This document shows, piece by piece, positions 1 to 7,273 of a stretch of 7,577 bases of DNA. The notes under the pieces are model-generated. The model worked only from the letters and a program-made list of their open reading frames with translations. It searched no databases and had not been told where the DNA came from. Origin of the DNA: Spirochaetota bacterium (GTDB taxonomy: Bacteria; Spirochaetota; Spirochaetia; SZUA-6). Every line of letters starts with the position of its first letter. Positions within the stretch are counted from its first letter, which is position 1. A program made the translations under genes and the position numbers. The stretch spans positions 1 through 7,577 of the forward strand of contig QNBI01000083.1 in NCBI GenBank assembly GCA_003641675.1, given 5' to 3'.

Positions 1-2051
1 CCCGAAGATATTGCAGTAATTCTTTCTCTATTTTCCGAATATATTTTATATGCCATCTCTATATTTCCGCTGAGCTGAACTTTCAATATCCTGTAAAGAA
101 TCATATAGGCAGTAAAATCTTTACTGAAAAAATCTTTCCACCTTGATTCCTGGAGAAAGTTATCAATACCTGCTAAGTCCCTTTCGTTTAACTTCCTCTG
201 AACTACGGCATGATACACCTTTTCTGCCAGATTAAACTCTTCTGTTTTAAGGAAAAAATAAAAAAGAAGAACATAATTATTATACTCCCCCTTTTCCCAT
301 CTTGCTTTAATATACTCTATAAATTCTTCCTGAATTTCCTTACATGTTCTCCCTAAAGAATCTTCGAGAGCTTTCTGCAATCCATTTAAGCCCGGGGAGA
401 GGTATTTTCGGCCCGCTATAAAACCTAGCATAGAAAGCTCTTCTATCATTTTCACGGCATTCTGCTCCGCATAACCCAGGGAAACTATAAACTCTATCTG
501 TTCTTTGTACCTTAAAATGCTCTTTGATACATAAATACAGTAAAGCAATTTTTTTAAATCTAAATCTAATTTATCTAATAAATATAAACTGCAGATTTTT
601 ACATTCGAAGGCATATCTGACCTGCTCTCTTTTAAGTCTTTAAGGTAGAGCAGATAATGAAGCACAGGAATATAGAGCCCTTTTGTAATACGCCGTACTT
701 TACGGAGCAGTTTTTCCGAAAGGATTAGTTTTTCATCCAGAGAGACGGAAAATTCCTTTAAAGCCCTGCTGCTTAGAGGAGAAATATATACCTTTTTCAG
801 CTCCGGAATATCCAGGTCTTCCGGGATTACTTTTTCCGAAGAAACAAAAAGAGGTATAAATACATCATACTTTGAAAATTCATTGACAAGCGTTAATATG
901 TACTGTCTGCTTTTCGGATTGTACAGTTCTATATCATCGCATACAAAAACAGCCGGAAGATTCTGCCTGTTCATCATCCGGACAAAGGACAGGATATAAA
1001 AGTGATAGGCTAAGAAAAAATCCTCTGTTATATGATCAGGAATAACCTTTTTTTTGAAAGCATCGCTTGTAGTTTCTACTGAAGCATCCCCCGAAGAGAT
1101 AATACTTTTAAACAATGGTTCTAATTCTTTAAATATTGTCTTCTCAGACATAAGAAGATGATCATGGATACTATTCAGGACATCCCCCCGGACGCTGTTA
1201 ATAAAAGGATGAATAGGAGATGTACTTTTAAAGATGCTAAATAAGTGTATCCATGGCTTTTCATTTTGCCTGCCAAGAATTCTCTTAACAGCCTCATATA
1301 CTATTTCTGTTTTCCCCACCCCTTTATATCCAAATACATAAGGAATTACACTTCTGTCCTGTTTATTTAGACGCGGTGTAAGAGCATCCAGCACCTTTTC
1401 TATATCTTTCTCTCTCAACCATCTAAAATCTCTCTTATATGCTGACAACCCTTTATTCTTTTCATATTCCTTTCCCTTTGCTCTGTCGGTATATAATTTC
1501 TCTACTTTCCATAATCCCAAATTGGAGTTATATTCTTCTTCATTAAGGATAATTAGTTCGGAGGCCAGGCTGCACAGAGAATTGTCCAGCCAGACAGAGT
1601 TTTCATCCTCCAGCTTTGTTGTTTTACTTCTGAGTGCTTCACAGATATCCCGTTGTGCCAACTCTTCGTTTTTTGCAATAATAATATTATAACCGAATAA
1701 CTCTTCCTCTTTTTTCGCTAAAAAACTAGAAACTGAAAAACATGCCCTCATAACACGCATAATCACTGTCTCTCTGCCCTTGTTTTTACCTCCCCTGTCA
1801 GTCGGGAGGCCGTAACAGAAATCTTCATCTTCTGCACCGGAAAGTTTTGTTCCTCCCTCTCTATGAATCTCTTCTTCTATATACTGTCCCACTGAAAGCA
1901 TAAAATCCGGATTAATTTTTTCTATTTGTTTTCTGCTATTTATTTTTATAAAGAGATATATCATAACTATAATTAAACTACAAAAAGAAAGTATTTTCAA
2001 ACCCAATTTCATGGATTTAGGATTTGTTTTAATAGTACCTGTAATTGACAT
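1..2051 (-). CDS. Membrane-anchored P-loop (STAND/AAA-like) NTPase, C-terminus cut by window edge
   Basis: Reading the minus strand from the ATG at 2051-2049 gives 683 codons with no stop down to base 1, so the gene continues past the left edge. An in-frame TAA sits two codons upstream, so translation starts at this ATG or later; Met14 is an alternative, and neither has a clear ribosome binding site. Residues 16-35 form one hydrophobic helix, so the bulk is probably a cytoplasmic domain tethered to the inner membrane. Residues 40-235 are of unknown fold. A Walker A motif, GYKGVGKT, lies at 241-248 and a Walker B-like AVFVCDDIE at about 367-375, with Asp372 and Asp373. A sensor-like strand (IPLFVSSEK) and then SPLSS at 424-428 follow, an arrangement typical of STAND ATPases. 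Residues about 505-545 look like a winged helix and the rest is helical, possibly the start of TPR-type repeats. STAND proteins act as ligand-triggered switches; the ligand and output here are unknown. Confidence 0.85.
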   Translation of the reverse strand, partial: MSITGTIKTNPKSMKLGLKILSFCSLIIVMIYLFIKINSRKQIEKINPDFMLSVGQYIEEEIHREGGTKLSGAEDEDFCYGLPTDRGGKNKGRETVIMRVMRACFSVSSFLAKKEEELFGYNIIIAKNEELAQRDICEALRSKTTKLEDENSVWLDNSLCSLASELIILNEEEYNSNLGLWKVEKLYTDRAKGKEYEKNKGLSAYKRDFRWLREKDIEKVLDALTPRLNKQDRSVIPYVFGYKGVGKTEIVYEAVKRILGRQNEKPWIHLFSIFKSTSPIHPFINSVRGDVLNSIHDHLLMSEKTIFKELEPLFKSIISSGDASVETTSDAFKKKVIPDHITEDFFLAYHFYILSFVRMMNRQNLPAVFVCDDIELYNPKSRQYILTLVNEFSKYDVFIPLFVSSEKVIPEDLDIPELKKVYISPLSSRALKEFSVSLDEKLILSEKLLRKVRRITKGLYIPVLHYLLYLKDLKESRSDMPSNVKICSLYLLDKLDLDLKKLLYCIYVSKSILRYKEQIEFIVSLGYAEQNAVKMIEELSMLGFIAGRKYLSPGLNGLQKALEDSLGRTCKEIQEEFIEYIKARWEKGEYNNYVLLFYFFLKTEEFNLAEKVYHAVVQRKLNERDLAGIDNFLQESRWKDFFSKDFTAYMILYRILKVQLSGNIEMAYKIYSENRERITAISS

Positions 2052-2073
2052 GGGTTAAATTTTGCCGTAACAT
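2045..2073 (+). promoter_or_regulatory. Sigma70-like promoter for the DUF5312-like gene, predicting a leaderless mRNA
   Basis: A perfect -35 box TTGACA (2045-2050), a 17-base spacer and a -10 box TAACAT (2068-2073, 4 of 6 matches to TATAAT) fit a housekeeping promoter. Counting seven bases past the -10 box puts the transcription start at about 2080, which is the first base of the GTG start codon. No Shine-Dalgarno sequence precedes that codon, consistent with a leaderless transcript. The -35 box overlaps the ATG of the divergent NTPase gene. The motifs are seen directly; activity is inferred. Confidence 0.55.
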
Positions 2074-2097
2074 ACAAAGGTGAGCTCAGAACCTCAA
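2069..2097 (-). promoter_or_regulatory. Candidate sigma70-like promoter for the divergent NTPase gene
   Basis: On the minus strand, TTGAGG (2097-2092, 4 of 6 matches to the -35 consensus), a 17-base spacer and TATGTT (2074-2069, 4 of 6 matches to the -10 consensus) form a weak promoter. Its -10 box overlaps five bases of the opposing promoter's -10 box. The predicted start near 2062 would leave only about 10 untranslated bases and no Shine-Dalgarno site before the ATG at 2051. Spacing is ideal but both boxes are imperfect, so the call is tentative. Confidence 0.3.
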
Positions 2098-3633
2098 AAT
2101 AAACAGAAACCGGAAAATAATGTAAAAGACAGCTTTTTTCAGAGAATTATTTCTGCTTTTACGAGTAAATCCGATCCCGAAAGAGAAAAACGCAAACTTT
2201 TAAAACAGATAGAAAAAACTCTAAAAAAACAGAGAGTTAAATTTTACAATCCCCGTCTCAACACTGTTCATCCGCGTTTAGCACAGTTTTTCTATGAATT
2301 TTACAGAGTTCTGGGACCTGCGCAGAATATTTTGATAAAGGCCGAAACATCCAAATCTCTGCAGATGCTTATTATTGAAACATCACTTACCGACGATCAA
2401 GTTTCAATTCAGGAGCAGCTTTCAGAGGAGGCTATCAGGAAAAGGCTTGCAAATTCTGCAGATCAGAAAATTGTTTTTGAGCAGATCCGTACGGACATTA
2501 AAAATTTTTTCTCAGATTTCGACATAAACCGGGTTAATGAAATAGACTCCAGGTACAACAATACTCTATTACTGCTTGATCTTATCCATTTTGATTACTA
2601 TTTCCTGCTTAAGAAGTTCGACTCTGCCATTCCGGAAAATGATTATCTTTACAAACCTCACTTTGAAGAGATAGATGCTGAATATATCGCAGATGATTTA
2701 AAAGATTTTCTTGAAATTATTCCGTCGTTTAACGCTTCTATAGATTGGAATTCGATAATAACAATGCTTAACCAGTATAGAGGAATAGAAATAATTTCGG
2801 AGAAGGGATGGAAAAAAATCCTTACGGCTATCCGCCAAATTCAGCGAACAGGTATTATTACAATGCTCGTACAGCTCATCACAAAGGACCCATTTTATAA
2901 ACCGTCACCAAAAGTATACAGAACAAAAGTAGTAGAAAGCTACCTTGAAAAACTTAAAACTCAGACAGAAATTACAATACAGCGGATTATTCAGGAAAAA
3001 CGTACATCTAAAATAGGCGATTTAACAAACTACCTTTTCGGAACCGCATCTGTTGTGCGTTTAAAAAACTACTCGGATAAAGCGAATATTGCATTTACCA
3101 AACTGCTTTTAGGCGGCTTTTCCTATATTTCGCCGCTTAACTATCTAAAAGCATTTCTCCTCGATTATGTAAAAAAGGATATACGTGAATTAATAGACCT
3201 TCTCCTTATAAAAGGCAAATGGACATCCAATCTGCTGTCTCAACAGCTTTCGGAATCTTACCATCAACTCCTCAAGATTTCCGATGAAATTAATGAATTT
3301 GATGCATCCCTCGATGAAGAGGAGATACTGGGAAGAAAATTAAAATCTGTTCTGGTAAAAACTAAAAGGGATAGAAAGGCTATAGGCGAACTCCGTAATC
3401 TGCTTAAGGAAATAAATGACATGGCAAAGGGAATGTTAAACCGCTCTGCCTCTAACCTTATTACACTGGGCAAAGCGCTTAAAACCGTACTTGATGATTA
3501 TCAAAAACCTCATGCCGAATTAATAATTAATTGGAAAGAAATTGGAACCTACAGTGATAAAGACATTAAAGTATTCATTGTCAATATTTACAAAAAGATA
3601 TACACTTTTCTTCAGCTCTTAAAATTAACTTAA
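2080..3633 (+). CDS. DUF5312-like protein of unknown function (spirochaete-type)
   Basis: This 517-residue protein starts at a GTG. A TAA four codons upstream closes the frame, and the next in-frame Met is residue 96, so the GTG is the only sensible start. It has no signal peptide or convincing transmembrane helix and is predicted to be cytoplasmic and almost wholly helical. A charged Lys/Arg/Glu-rich N-terminus (about 30-55) is followed by a segment containing PRLNTVHPRLAQFFYEFY (58-75), which I associate with DUF5312, a family described from spirochaetes with no known function. Hydrophobic patches at 161-178 and 341-361 are probably buried helices, and 395-450 has coiled-coil-like charge spacing. 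No catalytic motif is visible. It is divergent from the membrane NTPase gene and lies 34 bases before the DUF362 gene. The family name is from memory; the reading frame itself is secure. Confidence 0.85.
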   Translation: MSSEPQNKQKPENNVKDSFFQRIISAFTSKSDPEREKRKLLKQIEKTLKKQRVKFYNPRLNTVHPRLAQFFYEFYRVLGPAQNILIKAETSKSLQMLIIETSLTDDQVSIQEQLSEEAIRKRLANSADQKIVFEQIRTDIKNFFSDFDINRVNEIDSRYNNTLLLLDLIHFDYYFLLKKFDSAIPENDYLYKPHFEEIDAEYIADDLKDFLEIIPSFNASIDWNSIITMLNQYRGIEIISEKGWKKILTAIRQIQRTGIITMLVQLITKDPFYKPSPKVYRTKVVESYLEKLKTQTEITIQRIIQEKRTSKIGDLTNYLFGTASVVRLKNYSDKANIAFTKLLLGGFSYISPLNYLKAFLLDYVKKDIRELIDLLLIKGKWTSNLLSQQLSESYHQLLKISDEINEFDASLDEEEILGRKLKSVLVKTKRDRKAIGELRNLLKEINDMAKGMLNRSASNLITLGKALKTVLDDYQKPHAELIINWKEIGTYSDKDIKVFIVNIYKKIYTFLQLLKLT

Positions 3634-3667
3634 GCAGATATATTCTATATCCCGGAGGCTAAAAATA

Positions 3668-4732
3668 ATGAAAGTTTATTTTATTCCGCTTCCAGCCAGC
3701 AGCACTATGACGGAAAGAATCGAAGCAACCAGAAAACTTTTAGAAAAGATTGATATACCATCTGTTTTTAAAAGCAAAGACAGAGTCGGCATAAAGCTCC
3801 ATATCGGCGAAAGAAACAATGACACGCATGTGGCGCCGGAGATAATACGTGAAGTAGTGCTAAAGATTAAACAAGCGGGAGCTTCCCCCTTTCTTACGGA
3901 AACCTCAACACTTTACAGAGGAGCCCGCTCCAATGCAATAGATCACCTAACCCATGCATATGAGCACGGTTTTACATTAGAGAAAACCGGAGCGCCCTTC
4001 ATAATGGCAGACGGGCTGGTAGGAGATACGGAGATAGAAGTCCCTATCTCAGGCATACTCTTTAAAAGTGTAAACATAGCACGGGAAATTACACTTGCAG
4101 AGGGCATAATCGCCGTCTCCCACCCTACAGGCCATGTTCAGGCAGGCCTTGGTGCATGTCTTAAAAATCTCGGTATGGGACTTGCAAGCCGTATTGGGAA
4201 AATGCGTCAGCACTCTTCCGTAAAACCCTATATAGAAGAGCGCCTCTGTACCTTCTGCAAACAGTGCATAAAGTGGTGTCCGGAAGATGCCATAATCGAG
4301 AAAAACGGCAAGGCTTTTATTGTTACGGACAAGTGTATAGGATGCGGCGAATGTCTTGCAGTCTGTGCTTTCGATGCCGTAAAGTACAACTGGGGAGTGG
4401 AATCCGCAGAACTTCAACGGAGAATAGCCGAGCATGCTCTCGGCGTAATAACCGGAAAGCGGGAAAAGTCTCTTTTTCTCAATTTTATGACGGATATGAC
4501 AAAGGAATGCGACTGCTATGGAGTAAAGCAGGACAGAATTATTCCGGATGTTGGAATACTGGCATCACGTGACCCTGTTGCTGTGGACCAGGCAACTCTC
4601 GATTTAACCAAGCAGGTTTCAGGCAAGGATTTAGCAGTGACAAGCTGGCCTCAGGTTAACCCTCAGGTACAGCTTGAACACGGAGAAAAAATCGGCTTGG
4701 GATCACGGAACTATTCGCTGATTAAAATTTAA
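3668..4732 (+). CDS. DUF362 domain protein with two 4Fe-4S ferredoxin clusters
   Basis: The N-terminal two thirds (about 1-185) match the DUF362 pattern: VGIKLHIGERNN near 40-51, the ETSTLYRGAR region (78-87) and the glycine-rich GHVQAGLGACLKNLGMG (155-171). A bacterial ferredoxin pair follows: Cys194/197/200/204 with a Pro after the last Cys, then Cys223/226/229/233, where that Pro is replaced by Ala. A conserved-looking ECDCYG (280-285) and a C-terminal RDPVAVDQAT segment (301-310) complete the usual layout at about the usual length. The protein is probably cytoplasmic and handles electrons or a redox cofactor; the reaction of this family is not established. The ATG is preceded by GGAGG at 3654-3658 with nine bases of spacing. 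It is likely co-transcribed with the DUF5312-like gene upstream. Its last 11 bases overlap the converging methyltransferase gene. Confidence 0.92.
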   Translation: MKVYFIPLPASSTMTERIEATRKLLEKIDIPSVFKSKDRVGIKLHIGERNNDTHVAPEIIREVVLKIKQAGASPFLTETSTLYRGARSNAIDHLTHAYEHGFTLEKTGAPFIMADGLVGDTEIEVPISGILFKSVNIAREITLAEGIIAVSHPTGHVQAGLGACLKNLGMGLASRIGKMRQHSSVKPYIEERLCTFCKQCIKWCPEDAIIEKNGKAFIVTDKCIGCGECLAVCAFDAVKYNWGVESAELQRRIAEHALGVITGKREKSLFLNFMTDMTKECDCYGVKQDRIIPDVGILASRDPVAVDQATLDLTKQVSGKDLAVTSWPQVNPQVQLEHGEKIGLGSRNYSLIKI

Positions 4733-5231
4733 CACCTTCCAGTTTAAGAAGATATCTTTTTCTGTCCACACCGCCGCCGTAATTTCCTATTTTCCCGGAT
4801 GCCTTAATTACTCTGTGGCATGGTACTATAATAGAAACTCTATTGCTTCCCACTGCCGTTCCAACTGCCCTCTCTGCCCGGGGATGCCCTACCTTTCGTG
4901 CAATATTGCTGTAGCTCTCTGTTTTTCCATAAGGTATGTCAAGGAGTGCCTTCCATACTTTCATCTGGAAAACAGTTCCCTGCATTTCTATATCAACACT
5001 AAATAGTTTCCTTTTGCCGGCAAAATATTCTTCGAGTTCCTTTTTGAGTTTTTCTCCTCTTTCCTCATCTCTTTTTATAGATACCGCTCTGCTTTTAAAC
5101 AGCCGATGCACCACATCTGTTTCATCGGTAAGGCCCAGATATGCAACCTCCCCATTCCCTGTAACCATAAAATTCATATCTCCTATGGGTGATTTAAAAG
5201 TTCCACTGTAGTAAATACTGTCTTCGGCCAC
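4722..5231 (-). CDS. ogt: Methylated-DNA--[protein]-cysteine S-methyltransferase (O6-alkylguanine repair)
   Basis: This suicide DNA-repair enzyme moves the alkyl group from O6-alkylguanine to its own cysteine. The active-site motif PCHRVI is at 137-142, with Cys138 the acceptor. It is followed by the GNYGGG loop (149-154) and KRYLLKLEG (158-166). The helix-turn-helix region with YGKTESYSNIA (101-111) and RAVGTAVGSN (121-130) is intact, and the N-terminal domain opens with SPIGDMNF (14-21). At 169 residues it is a complete stand-alone enzyme lacking the Ada regulatory domain. The start is GTG; the next Met (19) would delete the conserved SPIG strand. The ribosome site is weak (GAG about 10 bases upstream). 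The gene begins 19 bases after the barrel gene, so it probably shares that transcript. Ogt and Ada-C-type proteins are hard to tell apart, so the symbol is by type. Confidence 0.95.
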   Translation of the reverse strand: MAEDSIYYSGTFKSPIGDMNFMVTGNGEVAYLGLTDETDVVHRLFKSRAVSIKRDEERGEKLKKELEEYFAGKRKLFSVDIEMQGTVFQMKVWKALLDIPYGKTESYSNIARKVGHPRAERAVGTAVGSNRVSIIVPCHRVIKASGKIGNYGGGVDRKRYLLKLEGVKF

Positions 5232-5250
5232 TGCAATTTTGCTCTTTTTT

Positions 5251-6444
5251 TTAATAGCGGTATTCCAATCCCAGAGCGCAGGATAGACTTCCGTTTCTTC
5301 CCCATCCCCATATATCGCTCTCTTCTCCGAACTGCACTGCTCCCTGTATGAGTATATTTAATCCCTGATATATATTCCAGCTTAACCCAGAAAAAAATAT
5401 TCCTGAAAGGTCAATCGGCGAAACAAGCGAACGTATACTTAGACTTAAGGTGGAGTCCGGTGCGTAGATGAGTTCAGGATAAATATAAAGCCCGTAGCCC
5501 GGATCAACACCGGAAACCGCACTTTCGGCCTGTTTCCACTCACCATAGGGAAGAAGCTTAACTTCTGTGCGGACAGTTACAGCACCATACGGATTAGCAT
5601 TAAACTGTCTAAAAAAGCCTCCTGTTACTGTTAAAGTGTCCTTTACCGACCTTTTAAAACTGTTAAAAATATCAGCTGCTTCCGGACCATCCCAGACGCT
5701 TTCGGGTAGGATTATACCGCAGTCTGCATATAAATCTGCGAACAAATGCCCCTGAATACTGATATACGGTTTTATCTTGACTTTGCCATATATACCACCA
5801 GCTTCAAGTTTAATACCAGCAAGCTCGGCAGCAAGCCTTCCTCCGTATCTGCCGCTATCCCACGGTACAAGAGACGCAGCAGTTCCGGATGCTGCATTAG
5901 CCGGAAATGGCAGTGCAATAGCTTCTGCAAAGGAAAAGAGGCCTAAAGGAATGTAAAAGTCGGCAAGCCAGGCGGTCTCTGCTCTTAAATCATTATAGGA
6001 TAGGTTTTGAATTAAATCCGCACCTTCGAAAATAACATCGCCAGAATTAAACAGGAAGCCTTCTCCCCAGCTTACCCTGTTTTTCCCCAAGGTAACTCTA
6101 AACTTGGGAAACCTTACCTTTATATATGCACGGGGAATATCAAAGGACACTGTATCTGCTATCTGTGATGAAAGCTCCAGATAACCCCGGACATTCTTAT
6201 TTCCAGAAGATTTCACAATGAGGCTGCTCATAACAATACCGGAGATATTCATAATATCATTGAAATTCGTAGCACCGGCAAACGCCGTAATCTTAACTAG
6301 AGTTACTGCTTTTGCGTAAAGGGGAGAGTTGAAAACAGCTAAAAGCATTACAGGTAAAATGAAACCCCGCACGCAATGACGATACAACGCCCTGAACTTT
6401 TGTAATATCTTCATTTGAGCTGTCGGTCTGGCAAGTATTACCAT
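5251..6444 (-). CDS. Predicted outer-membrane beta-barrel protein
   Basis: The 397-residue protein has a signal peptide whose hydrophobic core spans about 28-40, with likely cleavage after LYA at 44. The n-region is long if translation starts at Met1; Met11 is the alternative. The mature part is rich in alternating hydrophobic/polar strands, with many Gly and aromatic residues, and it ends in EYRY, an aromatic C-terminus like that recognised by the BAM machinery. A segment GKNRVSWGEGFLFNSGD (120-136) recalls the conserved Trp-Gly motif of large porin-like families such as DUF1302 or the alginate-export barrels, but I cannot assign a family. Its start overlaps the stop of the LolA-like gene by seven bases, so the two are translationally coupled. 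That pairing suggests it receives or releases the carrier's cargo at the outer membrane. It could also be a simple porin. Confidence 0.8.
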   Translation of the reverse strand: MVILARPTAQMKILQKFRALYRHCVRGFILPVMLLAVFNSPLYAKAVTLVKITAFAGATNFNDIMNISGIVMSSLIVKSSGNKNVRGYLELSSQIADTVSFDIPRAYIKVRFPKFRVTLGKNRVSWGEGFLFNSGDVIFEGADLIQNLSYNDLRAETAWLADFYIPLGLFSFAEAIALPFPANAASGTAASLVPWDSGRYGGRLAAELAGIKLEAGGIYGKVKIKPYISIQGHLFADLYADCGIILPESVWDGPEAADIFNSFKRSVKDTLTVTGGFFRQFNANPYGAVTVRTEVKLLPYGEWKQAESAVSGVDPGYGLYIYPELIYAPDSTLSLSIRSLVSPIDLSGIFFSGLSWNIYQGLNILIQGAVQFGEESDIWGWGRNGSLSCALGLEYRY

Positions 6445-7202
6445 GAGAGTTCCTCGAGGGAGAAGGTTTTTCGGTCAACAGGAACATCAATCTTTATACT
6501 ATCAATAACAAATACGGTCTTTGAATTCTTTTTCATAGCATCCCGCATGACAAGTCGGACAGGGATATTTTTACCCTTAACAGTAATGACCTTCTCTACA
6601 TCCATCTCCTTTAAAAGCCTTCCGGAAAGGGCGTAGTAATAGGCCTTTCTTGCAACAAACAGCTCTGCATCTACCCACAGCTTTTCCTTAGGATAAACAA
6701 CTTTCCTTGTCTTTGCAGTAAGCTCAACTACATAACATTTCTGTCCGTTAACAGTTTCCATTCCATTTACGACTACTTTATAGATATCTAAAAGCCCCTT
6801 TTCACCTGTTAAATCTTCGTAGGATAAATCCGATCCCATAACGGAATCTCTTAAGGCACTTCCCTGCAGATGTATAATATCCTCCGCCTCCGGAAAGTAC
6901 AGGTATATCTCATCACCGATTCTCAATATTTTCTGACCTGCTTCCTCGGGATTTGTAAACTCGAGCAGAGTCCGGTCCTTGCCAAGAGAAACGGCCTTAA
7001 AAGTCTTTTTTCTCATCCCAAACCTGTCGGTGATAATAAATGCCCCCTCCGATACAGAGCTCTTCTGTACCTGATTTGCTTCCATTCTTTCTATAATTTC
7101 CCTGCCTGTAAGGCTCTTTAGATTCTGTGCAGACAAAGGCTGTATTAATGCAAGGAGCAACAGAATATTCAGCACATAAATTTTACTAAAATATCTCTTC
7201 AT
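6438..7202 (-). CDS. LolA-like periplasmic outer-membrane lipoprotein-sorting family protein
   Basis: The 254-residue protein has a clear Sec signal peptide with a hydrophobic core at about 9-20 and cleavage after LSA (residue 25). No lipobox Cys is seen, so it should be a soluble periplasmic protein. The mature part resembles the LolA_like domain annotated as outer membrane lipoprotein-sorting protein: LLEFTNPEEAGQKILRI (79-95), then IYLYFPEAEDIIHLQGS (99-115), then MGSDLSYEDL (122-131). It also has the repeating basic/aromatic beta strands of that fold (KLWVDAELFVARKAYYY, 174-190). These proteins form a half-barrel that shields lipid chains. It need not be the housekeeping LolA; such paralogues often sit with transporter permeases, as here. 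The ATG is preceded by GGAGG at 7215-7211 with eight bases of spacing. The stop overlaps the next gene's start. Confidence 0.88.
   Translation of the reverse strand: MKRYFSKIYVLNILLLLALIQPLSAQNLKSLTGREIIERMEANQVQKSSVSEGAFIITDRFGMRKKTFKAVSLGKDRTLLEFTNPEEAGQKILRIGDEIYLYFPEAEDIIHLQGSALRDSVMGSDLSYEDLTGEKGLLDIYKVVVNGMETVNGQKCYVVELTAKTRKVVYPKEKLWVDAELFVARKAYYYALSGRLLKEMDVEKVITVKGKNIPVRLVMRDAMKKNSKTVFVIDSIKIDVPVDRKTFSLEELSW
6451..6456 (-). promoter_or_regulatory. Ribosome binding site deciding the barrel gene start
   Basis: On the minus strand CGAGGA lies six bases before the ATG at 6444, inside the last codons of the LolA-like gene. The alternative ATG at 6414 has no purine-rich site in the preceding bases. 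This favours the longer reading, Met1, and coupled translation of the two genes. Confidence 0.55.
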
Positions 7203-7267
7203 GCTAAAAACCTCCGATTTATTTGCATATACTAAGCGTAGCCGGAACGGCGCATGTCTTTCCTCTC

Positions 7268-7273
7268 ATTATA
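7268..7273 (-). promoter_or_regulatory. TATAAT -10-like box upstream of the LolA-like gene
   Basis: A perfect TATAAT on the minus strand sits in the 115-base gap between the permease and LolA-like genes, about 65 bases before the latter's ATG. The best -35 candidates (TTCATG at 16 bases, TGTTCA at 18 bases) match only three of six consensus positions. An internal promoter may therefore exist, probably weak or activator-dependent. It could let the LolA-like, barrel and methyltransferase genes be expressed apart from the permease. Confidence 0.35.

Noticed and set aside
3264..3473. A 69-codon minus-strand frame inside the DUF5312-like gene
   Set aside because: It is antisense to a secure long gene, and its Ser/Arg/Leu-rich composition is typical of a shadow frame.
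4049..4435. A 128-codon minus-strand open frame opposite the DUF362 gene
   Set aside because: It lies wholly antisense to the ferredoxin-domain coding region, whose two Cys clusters are unambiguous, and its translation shows no recognisable domain.
4264..4572. A 102-codon plus-strand frame within the DUF362 gene
   Set aside because: It is an out-of-frame reading of the cysteine-cluster region; its Cys and Arg richness comes from the overlapping codons.
4722..5231. Reading the methyltransferase as Ada
   Set aside because: There is no N-terminal methylphosphotriester domain or AraC-type helix-turn-helix; the protein is only the stand-alone alkyltransferase.
5746..5946. Short plus-strand frames opposite the barrel gene
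   Set aside because: They have no ribosome site and no recognisable domain, and overlap a complete gene with a signal peptide and barrel-like sequence.
7239..7256. GCCG-GAA-CGGC hairpin in the LolA-like leader
   Set aside because: A 4-base stem is too short and lacks a U tract, so it is neither a terminator nor a convincing regulatory element.
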